From contig CAJNYU010003046.1 in the NCBI GenBank assembly GCA_905331475.1, positions 85,718 through 149,717 of the forward strand: DNA of 64,000 nt, read 5' to 3'. Positions within the stretch are counted from its first letter, which is position 1. Every line of letters begins with the position of its first letter. Under the pieces are notes generated by a model. That model was not told where the DNA came from. It saw only the letters and a program-made list of their open reading frames with translations, and did not search any database. This document shows, piece after piece, positions 49,914-60,979 of this stretch. This stretch comes from Rotaria socialis. Taxonomy: Eukaryota; Rotifera; Eurotatoria; Philodinida; Philodinidae. The position numbers and the translations under genes are program-made.

Positions 49914-52436
49914 TACACTCTAAAAAAAAAGGTATTTGTTACTATCGTGACTTCTTATTTATAAAGCTACCATGAGACTTACGTCACTATTATGAAAGCT
50001 CCTTGCACAAGCATGAGTCATTTTTTGTCATTAATCAAATATTTGCGCTACTGAAATGAGTATCATATGTCTAGTGAGTTGATTGTACGCTCGTTCTCAG
50101 AAAACAAAAAAGGTGTCATACTGAACCTTTTAAGGTTCTAGATTTGGGTACCATTTTCAGAACCATTTAAGGTTCAAGCAAAATCTGGTTCTAGCTGGAA
50201 TCTTTTCCTGTTTCATCCAAAAATGGTTCTATAGTAGTGAAATCTAGTCCACCACACTCAATTAGTCTAGTACTCTAGACTAATGTTTTATCCAACCGTT
50301 AATTTCATATTCAGTCCCTTATTCCTATACTAAACCTTAATTCTATCCTTAACCCTTATTTCTATCCTTAACCCTTATTTCTATCCTTAACCTAAATTCT
50401 AAACTTAATCCTTATTTCTATCCTTAACCTATATTCTAAGCTTAATCCTTATTTCTATCCTTAACCTATATTCTAAACTTAATCCTTAATTCTATCCTTA
50501 ACCACTATTTCTATCCTTAACCCTCATTTCTATGCTAAACCACTAAATCATATCTGTTATATTTACTTTGATTTGTTGTGAGAAGAATACGAGCCACCCC
50601 TTTCTCCGTTATTTGCACGAAATGGGAATCACTGTTACTTGTTTTTGAGACGATCCTAAACAAAAAACAAGATGAGTGACTGATACTCTAAGATTGAACT
50701 TACCATGAGATCAATTATTCACATATACCTAAATAGAAAAAAAATTCATTTTATCATATTGAACCTGCATTTCAATTGATTATTGCTACATACCTAAATA
50801 AAGAACTTATTGAATTCATTTTACCAGATTGACATTACTATCTATTGATAATTGTGATATATGAAAATAGATAAAGAATAAGCGTATTTTATAAGTTATA
50901 ACTTACTATAGAATTGATTATTGAGATGCACCTACCCATATCTATCAATCCGTCTGGGATCCTCAGGCTCGGTATCGATGATGCCGGATTCGGATTGCTC
51001 GATCTCAATAACTTATGTCAAACTTCGATCAGAGTTGAGATCGGAGTTGAAATAAAATGTGTAATTTTACAGTCACGGATTTTTTGATGGACCCAATCTC
51101 TCACCAATGGAAGCTCGGATCGAAAAAATAATAACGGATTCGAAATCCTCGACCTCAATAACCTATTTGAAATATATATATTACTTCCGAAAATATAATA
51201 CCTTGCTTCAAGCCAGAACCATCTTTGGAAAAATGGTTCAGCATCAGAATAAAGGGTACAGGACGGAACCTTTTCAAACATCCTGAACTATTGAGGATCT
51301 GTCATGGTTCTTTAAACCAGCTAGAACCCTCGATGGTTTATTAATCAACGAGTGAAACCTTAAAAGGTTCAGTATCTTGGCTAGAACCATAAATAGTTCC
51401 ATATGACATCTTTTTTTGTTTTTAGAGTACAGTTCCTTTCATACTAAACGTAAAAATATGGAATATTCACGATATTTTTTGTTTTTACACTCATTTTCAC
51501 TTGCAAACTTGTGAGAATCAATAGTTCCGTGCACAAATTATTTAAAAGAAAGTAATACAGCAACTTTCGTGAATGGTGGAACTGTGAGGGAACCAATGGT
51601 TGATTCCCATTTCTTCTAGGAATTATCACAGAGACGCTGACAATCCCTCGGCAGATTAGGAATTCCTATTTCTCAGTTCTTGGACACTGCTGGAACCCTC
51701 ACAGGTATTATGATAAACGCTTCTACTTAAACTGGAGAATAATCAATCGTTGGTCGTAGAATAATAAACCCTTTTGGTGAAATCATGTGTTGCTTTACCC
51801 TCAAACGTATTATAATAAACGCTTTTTCAGAAAGTGAAGAATAATCAACCGTTGGTCGTAGAATAATAAACCATTTTTACAATGTCGTACAATAATCTAC
51901 CCTCAACAGTATTATAATAAACGCTTCTGCCGAGAATGTAGAATAATCAACCCTTTTAATGAATCGCTCTACTTGTCTGCCATCAACGGTATTATAGTAA
52001 ACGCTTTTTCTGAAAGTGGAGAATAATCAACCCTTTTTGTTACATCGTACATTGATCTACCCTCAACGGTATTATAATAAATGCTTATTCTGAAAGTGGA
52101 GAATAATCTACCCCTAGCCGTAGAATAAGATTTGTTTTGCATGAATCGTATAATAATCTACCCTTGCTTGTTGGATAATAAACTGATTTTGGAAATACGT
52201 ATATTAATCTACGCCTATCCGTTTATTAATAAACACGTTGAATAAAATTATGAAATAAAAAACCCTTAAAACAGTTTCATATATCCTTTTTAAATTTATA
52301 TACCCTCACGATAACAAACCCTTCGGCTCATATACCCTTCATAGGGTATATGACACGCGTATAAACCCTTCAAGGGTTTATAGAAAAAAAAATCAAGGGC
52401 AAGCGTTCATTATTCTGCCCTTTTTTTTACAGTGTA
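49914..52436. mobile_element. TIR element flanked by TA, with repetitive right part
   Basis: TACACTCTAAAAAAAA at 49914 is mirrored by TTTTTTTTACAGTGTA ending at 52436. The TA at each edge fits a TA target duplication as in Tc1/mariner-like elements. The right third (about 51700-52230) is a degenerate array, unit about 60-65 bp, around TATTATAATAAACGCTT and AATAATCAACCC. No transposase. An unrelated TIR element is nested at 50095-51426. The outer pairing is less certain than the inner one. Confidence 0.55.
50095..51426. mobile_element. Nested TIR element, full copy
   Basis: CTCAGAAAACAAAAAAGGTG at 50095 is mirrored by an imperfect CATCTTTTTTTGTTTTTAGAG ending at 51426. Near both ends GGTTC/GAACC motifs repeat (CTGAACCTTTTAAGGTTC). 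Positions about 50330-50540 hold a minisatellite of the unit CCTTAACCCTTATTTCTAT. A second copy of the left part, in the same orientation, lies at 63551-64000. Confidence 0.75.
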
Positions 52437-53032
52437 GAATAGGACGTATTTGTTGAAAAGGACACGATTTTAAGTGATCATTTAGTTGATATCTTGGTCC
52501 TGTCCATTTGCATAAAATATCAGATGATAAACAAGACACCAAAGTATATGAATCTCATATTTCTGATGCGATGCAACAGGAGCTATCACCATCAAGCCAG
52601 TGTCTTAAAACCAGTTTTTTTTCTTCCTTTCTTTCATTTATTGTAATATATCATGCAAGTCGTACCGAAAAATGAATTTGAATCAATGGAAATCTGCTTT
52701 CAACAAACCTGAGAAAGATAAAACGCCATCGACTTATGCTTGTTCTAATTATACTACTAGATTAAAGAAATCTAATTCACAAAGAAATGTAGTTTGATTA
52801 ATTCGAACAGAATCCATAGGCAATTAAACCATTTGATGAGACTCTTAAGCAAGGTCGAAATCACGATAACAGTATGCTTTTTGACTCACCCTCACCCCAG
52901 GTATTACAATGTCCTCTCCCCATATGTCGCTATGTGTCTACCATTTCATTCTCTTCATTGGTTATCATATTTAGCCACTCCAACGATTTATGCTATTCGT
53001 CAAAAAAATATATTACTATTAAATTATCAAAA
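52437..53032. other. 5' flank of NUDT6
   Basis: No separate gene. The frame open upstream of the NUDT6 ATG from 52874 would add about 53 hydrophobic and Ser-rich residues, which I do not include. Confidence 0.4.
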
Positions 53033-54943
53033 ATGAGTACTATTCATGACGAAAAATGTGATAAAGTCACACTATTAACTGGTCGTGATGATATTTATTC
53101 AGGTGTAACTGTTGATCAAAATCTTTTAGCTAAAACGGTAACTTTATTTGAACGTCAATTGGAACAGTCATTGATTGCATGGAGACAAGCAAAACGAAGA
53201 GGAATTTGGCTTTCAATACCACATGATCAAACAGAATTGATTCCAACTGCACAAAAATTCGGTTTTGTTCTTCATCATGCTAAACCTGAATATGTTATGT
53301 TAACTCATTGGCTTGATGAAAGTGATCTAAATAAATTACCTAGTTATGCTATGTCTACCGTTGGTGTTGGTGGCCTTGTAGTAAATAAAAAACGTGAAGT
53401 ATTACTTATCCAGGAACGTTTTACTAATGTTAAGGATTATTTTACAATACCTGGTGGATGTCTTGACATGGGTAAGGTACACTGTAAAAAAAAACGTATA
53501 TTAATATACCCTTAAAGGGTTTATGAAAGTGCAACGTATCATAAATCCTTCAAAGGGTTTATTACTTTGGTTCCATACCCAAAAAGGGTTTATTACTTTT
53601 CTTACATACCCAAAAACCGGTTTATTATTCTTGTGCCATACCTATAAAAGAGTTTATTACACTGTTAAAAAAGCGTAGAATAATAGATCCTTAAAGAATT
53701 TATTATCTTCCTAAACCCCTCCATATCTTCAGATCGGTGAAATGTCGAGGTAAATCTAGAACAAAAATAAATTTATTAAATTTGTAAAATACTTACCATT
53801 TGATAACCTGCTCGACCAACTCTAAATAAAAGAAAAAAATATTTCTTTCAAATTTTATACTTACCATTGAACGACTTATTTGACGATATCTAAATAAAAT
53901 AAAACAAGAATTCATTTTAATTTTATACTTACATATTGTTCAACAAATTGTTAACCAACATCTAAATAAAATAAAAGTAGAATTTATTTTAGTGTCATAC
54001 ATACGTATTGTTCAACAAATCGTTGACCAATATCTAAATAAAATAAAAATACTTTGCCCAATTGGTAGTTATTTTTTGTTCAAGAAGTCGTTTGATTAAG
54101 TATAAATGAAATAAACAAGTAGTTTTCGTTCTATATCCACGTATTGTTAAATAATACTAAAAAGCCTGTTTCTTTTGAATGAAGAAGTCTTTCTTACGGG
54201 TAGAACAACAAAACCTTGGTCGGAGAATGCTAAACCCTTTTCATTAAAGAGTAGAACAATAAACCCTTTTTCATAAAAGGGTAGATCAATAAATATATGA
54301 TCGTATAGTAAAATACCCTTTGTAAGAAAGTAATAAACCCTTTCTCGAAACCGTAGAATAAAATACCCTAGGAGACAGAATCATATACCCTTCTCCTTAA
54401 ATTTATGATTCATAAACCCTTGAAGGGTTTAGCAGTATTTGTAGAAAGGGTAAGGGTATATTATTCTACTCTTTTTTTACAGTGTAGAACATATATTTGC
54501 ATTGTTTGCTAACAATCAGTTTCATCTATTTAGGCGAATCAATCGAACATGGTGTTGAACGTGAAGTATTTGAAGAAACAGGTATTCGTGCTCATTTTCG
54601 TGGCATACTTGCATTCACATACAAGGCACAATTTCGTTTTGGACATGGTGATGTTCATTTTGCATGTCTAATGTCATTGGATGAAAATGAAGAAAATCAG
54701 AAAATTAAGTTTGATCCACTTGAAGTAGCTGCTTGTAAATGGATGTCTCTTGACGAATGGGCTGATTCACCAGAAAAACATCCTTTACATGTTACATTGC
54801 ATCTTGCGCGTTTAGCCATGGATGTACTTGACGGTCGTGAACAATTACTTGAACCTGATCGGATCGAAGTTCAATTATCAAATCCGAATAGATCGATATG
54901 GGATATAATGATGTATCGAAAGAAATCAATTGATAAAAAATAA
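53033..54943 (+). CDS. NUDT6: NUDT6-like Nudix hydrolase
   Basis: Exons 53033-53471 and 54534-54943 give 282 residues. The N-terminal NUDT6 domain (VDQNLLAKTVTLFERQLEQS, KRRGIWLSIPHDQTELIPTA, FGFVLHHAKPEYVMLTHWL) is followed by a Nudix domain whose box, GGCLDMGESIEHGVE then REVFEETGI, matches G-x5-E-x7-R-E-x2-E-E-x-G-I with all metal ligands present. NUDT6 is the antisense-to-FGF2 gene in vertebrates; its substrate is not settled. The C-terminal half (FDPLEVAACKWMSLDEWADS) is standard. The only intron cuts the Nudix box after its second invariant region (DM-G|E) and is filled by a TIR element. The Met at 53033 (MSTIHDEK) is the preferred start. Confidence 0.93.
53480..54484. mobile_element. 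TA-flanked TIR element filling the NUDT6 intron
   Basis: CACTGTAAAAAAAA at 53480 is mirrored by TTTTTTTACAGTG ending at 54484, each flanked by TA (53478-53479, 54485-54486). The inside is made of degenerate repeats (ACCCTTAAAGGGTTTATTA type near both ends; TCTAAATAAAATAAAA units of about 60 bp in the middle). The ends match the right end of the 49.9-52.4 kb element, so both belong to one family. Confidence 0.75.
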
Positions 54944-55861
54944 ATCTATTTAAGTAACTTTTTAGCAAGAGCTAGGCTAGTACATATTTTCTCGAGTACA
55001 AGTACTAGTATGAGTACCAATCCTATAGTTAAAACAAAACTGGAATGTTCAAAAACTAATTTGCAGAAAAAGTAGACTTAATGCTATGCAATATGCTGTA
55101 TACAATTCTAAATAGAATAATATATGCATATAATATCGAAACATTTCTTCATTACATTTAATCATCGTTTTCAAATCATTTAAAAGTAAATTAGATTCAC
55201 GACTTTCTTCACATAAAGAAGCGTTAATCTCAATCAAAATCCTTGAATTATCTTCAGTACACATATTTGTTTTACGAAAAAACACAACAGCGTCTCGCGA
55301 ATTTTTATAAATTTATAAATTAACTTTACTCTTTTCCTTTGTTTTTTGCTATTTCAACATAGGTGCGTCGTGTGTTTACATATTTTTATTCGAAGTGATA
55401 ATAGTTCAATATCCAGTTATAATTGAAACTCGAATTTGGCAACTCATGTTGTAAACATATGTTAAAGACAGCAATGAAAGACCAAGTTTTCTTATTTTCG
55501 TTTAGCATTTTCTTCTTTAAAAAATGTAATAAGACCTAACGGCAGAGAGCAGTACAAGGGACGTAAAAACCCAAGTAAAAAGAGTTTTAGTAATATAAAC
55601 AATGGCTACACCAGATTTCTGAACTTTATTCCATACAGACTGACAATAATGAAGATGGCTATGGAGAATTGAACTTTGTTTGAAAACCGAGAGGAATCCA
55701 AAACGATACTTTATAGGTTACAATTGACTGTCATTTCGACTCGCATTATCAAGTGAACCTTTGAACTTATACATCTAATATAATTTGATTTAGACCTTTT
55801 AACGGAAAATTTCAAACTAGGCGAAGACATGAGACAACAATTAAAGTCAGCATAGGAAATA
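54944..55861. other. Intergenic, no gene supported
   Basis: A minus-strand frame at 55049-55285 (MCTEDNSRILIEINAS... with a hydrophobic end) has partly protein-like composition but no splice partners or family; left unannotated. Confidence 0.4.
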
Positions 55862-55974
55862 GGGTGTGGGTGTGGGTGTGGGTGTGGGTGTGGGTGTGGG
55901 TGTGGGTGGATGTGGATGTGAAGCCAGAGAAGAATACCCAGTCTCACACAAACACAAACCCCACACCCACACCC
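55862..55974. repeat. Interstitial telomere-like repeats, TGTGGG then CCCACA
   Basis: Seven perfect TGTGGG units (55865-55906) are followed by decayed units (TGGATGTGGATGTG) to 55920, then about 40 bp of other sequence, then CCCACACCCACACCC (55960-55974) in the opposite orientation. TGTGGG is the telomere unit reported for bdelloid rotifers. Confidence 0.8.
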
Positions 55975-56831
55975 TCAGCCATCTGACGATCGTTTTTATC
56001 GTGGATCAGCGCCTTATTCTATCTTACTCATCCTATCCTCTGTTGGTTTTATCCCCAGTTTCCACACTTGAGTGATTACTAATCGAAATAGGTGATGAGC
56101 TGTCAGAAAAAAGTAATCGTGGTCGATAGAAATGCATATCTTTTCAATGCATCTTTAAGTAAGAAAAAAAACAGAATAAATATGTGAAACATACTATTGG
56201 TAGGTAGGGCCGTTATATCTGCAGAAAGAGAAACAGGTAAGTTTCCTTTTGATATATTTTTACAAACGTCGACACGCATTTGATTCCTTCAAACTAAATA
56301 TTTGCTACAACCAGAAATACAAGTAAAGTTTCTTTTTATATCGTTTTAAAGTGAACAATAATATATTATTATTATGTCGCAAACACCAGCTCAGTGTAGA
56401 AATTCTTTCAGAAAAGGATTAACCGATCCATATAGGATGAGCATTACTCATTTCTCATATCCTTTCCACAATAGAGTTCGAAATAAAATAGTTATGCTTA
56501 ATTTATAGTTATCTACTTCGTTATGCATCAACTTCATTTTCGAGCTTATAGATACTGACCAAGTTTGACCCGAGTCAATGGGGTATTCCATTTCAAACTG
56601 AATTCAAAAAAGAAAAAAATACCTCAACTTTCCGCAACACAGGGGGTTTAGAGGATCCAGGAGCAGCTGTCAACAATTCTGCCACACGACAAGGAATGCA
56701 ATTTCTTCACCACAGTTTCACAATAATCTCCTAAGCTTCCATACTTCTCATGCAAAAACCACAGCTAAAATAGCCAGCCGAATTCCTGATACTCCGAGAA
56801 CAACACCTATTCAGCTCAATTCTCAATTACA
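55975..56831. other. Intergenic, no gene seen
   Basis: No domain-bearing frame. Nothing further recognised. Confidence 0.4.
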
Positions 56832-59790
56832 AATTCATATATGTATAAGTCCCCCCATGGGTATGTTTTTTCTGGATGGGGGGACTTGGGAGGACTTAGC
56901 TTGAATTCACTCTATATCTGAATTCAATATCCATCCATAAGTCCCCCAGGGGTATGTTTTTTTCTGGATGGGTGACCTGGCGGAACTTAGCTTGAATTCA
57001 GTCTATATCTGAATTCATTTATGTGTAAGTCCCCCTGGGTATGTCTTTTTCTGGATGGGGGGACTTGAGGGTACGTATTCTGGATTAGATGTGTTTTGAG
57101 GTTTTCAGAAATTTGTTTTCGCCAGGTTTTCTTATTTACGGAACTGAATGGGAGTAATGGACGCAATGGCTGTGTTCAAGTGAATCAAAAGAGTGAGTCG
57201 GATCAATATCTGGATGTCATTGATTCCTGTCGGATTGAGATTGAAAATGAAAGAAGTCTATCAGAGCTTAGTCGGATCCTTCCGTATTTAGCATGGGAAT
57301 CTGGGTCACTGGACTCCAGATTCTGACAATTTTATGTTGAGTTGTGCTTGCGTTAATTGAGGGCTAACAATCAGAGGCTAACATCTGACACGATGCTACA
57401 TCTGATCTTGTATCGAAGTTGTAGGATCCCAGAAAAACTAGCACGAAAATCGTGGTCTGTGAAGTATTGTATAAAATCTGACGATCAGATTCCTGAAAGA
57501 GTATAGGGAATCAAATGTAATATTGATATGTTTCGATGAATCTGAATGTAACAATTAATCTGAGATTGCAGATACGATAATGTTCTGTGTGATGATATCT
57601 ATTGTTAACAGATCTCACACTGATTTTCGGAACTGCGGCGTAGGGATAACGCTTTATTTAGTATTTTATATCATACAATGCTCCGTCTGTGTCCGAAAGA
57701 CAAATTTGTATTTGCAGCGAGGCTGGCTGTGGAGGAAAGAAAAAAATTAACTAGTAAAGGAGGGGATACCGTTGGTGGCATTGAACGGACTCCTTGATTA
57801 CGAATGCTGATCCGCGAGTACGAGTATAGTTACCGAATCTCCAATACCAGTAATAGTTCGGCACATGTGTGACTCATGAATGGCAAGCTCTTTACTAGCT
57901 TTCTTGTTTTCGAGCCTAAAAAATTAACCAACAACAAAACTTTATTACATTTGAGAAATCTCAGCAAGCATACATTTTTTGAAGTTAGCGCAGAGCGATG
58001 ATGCATTAAAAATCTGCTTTGGGAAAGATTCGCACAAAAGAAGGTAATGCAGCTGGTACCGACAAGTATTTCAGAATAAGTTCATCTAAATAAGGATAAA
58101 GACTTTTCGTGTGAAAAGGTGAATCACTTTCATTACCTTTTCAGAGGTAAAAGCATGAAGTTTTACGAAACGTTTTGCATTCTCATCAGAAGCTAGTATG
58201 TTGATTTCATTCGAGTAAGAAAAAAGGCGTTTTCTTTTTGCTATTCGATTTACAACTTGACTCAGCTAATGGGAAGCAGCTTATTCAGCTATCTTAGTTC
58301 ATCATATCCCGCTTTTTGTAACAAAGAAAAAGTCTATTTGAGAAAATAAATAACCAACAGAAGTATTACTTTTTTCGGTACACACAATTGTACCTTAGCT
58401 TGGCGATTATCTAGCCGTAAAACGTAGCATGCATATTTAGAACATCCGTAGCAACAAAAAAATGATGAGAAAAACGTTCACATATAAAATAAGAATCAAC
58501 TGGTACGAAAATTTCGAACTAGTGCTCGCTTCAGAATAAATATAAGTATAAAAATATACAAAGAAATGACAACGATAACGAAGAAGTACGTAGAAAGTGC
58601 TAGCGACTACGATGACTGACGAAATTAGTCTCGTTGCCTTAAGAGGGACGATCCCTATTGAAAAAGATATAGTACTACAAGACAGGTAGACAATCTATTA
58701 CGAACATGGTAATGAGATACCACAGTTGTATCATAACACATGCCCTTTGTATGCAATTAATCACTGAGACTAAGAAACAACAAGCAATCACAATCGCCAA
58801 ACAACCCCACAGTGGACTTCCAATATAACTCGGATGAATCAGAGACAAACTGACTAAATCCAATGGTTGGGTTCGGTCCGGTGTTATGCACAAAAACGAC
58901 ATATCCGAGAAAGCTTTGACAAGTTTTATAACTCAAATCATATTCATTTCTGTGTACTGGGTGGAGGCAACTAAAAATCTATATTTAGAAGTATTAGTAT
59001 TAGCACTTCAGAAATAAGCAGGGCCAATGTCTTGCAAGTCAAAGTGTGCAGAGAAGTGTATTCTTGATGCGCGGCATTCACATCTGAGAACTTAGAGTGT
59101 GCCTTTAGACAAGCGTATTAGTCTTTCACAGCACCCACAACGTAGGCTGTAGCATGTGTGTGTAGACAAGCGTGTTCCCGGCGCAGAGTGCTCACGTGTG
59201 GAGGTGCGTATTATGACGTTGAAGAAGGAGGCACATGGTTTCTTACTCTTTCTTTCAGGAGTACTTGTCCATTGTTGCACCGATTTTCGGAGTTATTTGA
59301 CACGAGTGATTAGTTTTCATCGAGATTCGGTGATCGGGATCTTAGCGTTGCGGTAGGATGATTAGTGATACAGCAAAATTCATGTCTCCATCGACAGGGA
59401 ACTCGAGTGTGCTGGTTGCATCTGATTTTATGATATTCTTTCGATACTAAATTTCTTCCGATATGGAGAATTCGATGCTTCTCAAAATTACTTTCTTTCT
59501 GGGAAATTCGATGCTTCTCAAATTGCTTTCTTCCAGGAAATTCGTATGTTTTGGGAAGATTCGGCTGATTTTAGAAAATTTAGGATTTTTGGAAGTTTTC
59601 ATTGATTTTGAAAAATTTAGAATTCAGAATTCAACTGAATTCAAGCTAAGTCCCCCCAAGTCCCCCCATCTGAAAAAAAACATACCCATGGGGGGACTTA
59701 TACATAAATGAATTCAGATATAGACTGAATTCAAGCTAAGTCCCCCATAAAAAAAAACATACCCATGGGGGACTTATGCATATATAAATT
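56832..59790. mobile_element. 3 kb region bounded by inverted minisatellite arrays
   Basis: At 56832-57070 a unit of about 85 bp (AAGTCCCCC...GGTATGTTTTT...CTGGATGGGGGGACTT...GCTTGAATTCA) is present three times. At 59630-59790 the same unit is present twice, inverted. The outermost ends AATTCATATATGTATAAGTC and GACTTATGCATATATAAATT pair. The interior holds only short frames; one at 58675-58902 (-) has hydrophobic segments but no support. No transposase recognised. It may be a large foldback element or two separate insertions. Confidence 0.55.
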
Positions 59791-60979
59791 CAGAATTCAG
59801 GCTTGAAGTGAATTATTCTAAAGATCCCCTAGTCCCTCCTTTCTTTTTGAAATGATGGTTCATTTTTATCTTCAGAATTCAGAATGAAATCGTATACCCC
59901 ATTGTATGTTTGACCCATGTGATATGATTTTCATGTACGTCAAAAACGTTCGTGTAATCTCACCAAACTGATTGAAGTTTTTAACGATACAGGATACGAT
60001 GGAGATCGTCATATAGTCTAATGTATATGTATGCAATTCGTTTTGAAAAAACGTCCAGCGATGCGTGCAAATGAAGATAGTCACACATTCGTTTTTTATC
60101 TGATTTTTTTATATATGCTGTTTAAATTGATGAAATTTTGATTGACGCATAGGTCTAATTTCTATAGACGCAATTGTGTAGGTAGGATAGTTTATTGAAA
60201 ATAAAAATAAAATACCGAAAACTTATAAATAAAGATAAAAGTAGGGAAGAACAGACAGCACTTAGTGGCGAATTTGTATATTTGACGTCTATTCCATCAG
60301 TCAAAATTTATAATGAAAGTATCTTTTTGACGTGCACGCTCAACAGAATAAAAGCGGAAGAAATTGATTTCTGATTCCAATGACACTCATGAAAAATAAG
60401 ACATTTTTCCTTTTTTATCTGACAGCTAAAAACACATTTCAAAACTCACATTCTTAGTTTATTTGATAACGATTAACGTGCTCTTCAGAACGGCCAAGTC
60501 TATTTTTCAGATAAGTTTTTCTTCTCGATAAAAAACTAAATATATTAATCAGTTATTAGTTACCCATCTATGACGGCCTAAACACCAAAACTGATGAACC
60601 ATTTTCAAATTAAGAGCTCACCCTCAAGTCTACAAAAAATAATCTTGAGAGTACATGTCAAAAATACTGCCAATTGTGAGATCCAAGTTTTTTAATTTTA
60701 AGTAACACCTAGGGATGGAACTTTACCTTTACTTTACTGTATTTGCGTAAATCAAAACTTTGAACACGTATATCTGATGAATGGTGGCTCGGTTTGAGCT
60801 GAAATTTTGGTTATATTCCTAACTCTACTAGATATATCTACTGTAAAAATATGAGCCAAATCGGAGAGATCAATTGAGCAAGGTTATGCTTAAGTGGTGA
60901 TGACTTACATGCAGTGCCTCCTAATCTAATTCTTTTTTTTCAGCTAGTACCCTTCAAAAACATTTCTAGTCGATAAAGA
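59791..60979. promoter_or_regulatory. 5' flank of ART-TPR gene
   Basis: No gene. A strong acceptor-like site, TTCTTTTTTTTCAG, ends at 60943, 36 bp before the ART-TPR ATG. This suggests a spliced 5' UTR or spliced-leader addition. Confidence 0.45.

Noticed and set aside
50330-50540. CCTTAACCC repeats as a telomere array
   Set aside because: The unit is longer, irregular and part of a mobile element present twice; it differs from the TGTGGG telomere unit.
51700-52230. Regular about 60-bp repeats resembling a CRISPR array
   Set aside because: Units are degenerate throughout, without distinct constant repeats and variable spacers, and sit inside a TIR element in a eukaryote.
55711-56075. Frames made of repeating Gly-Val or His-Pro
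   Set aside because: They are translations of the TGTGGG array.
58675-58902. Hydrophobic 75-codon minus-strand frame as a membrane protein
   Set aside because: No adjacent exons, and it lies inside the inverted-array region; evidence too weak to annotate.
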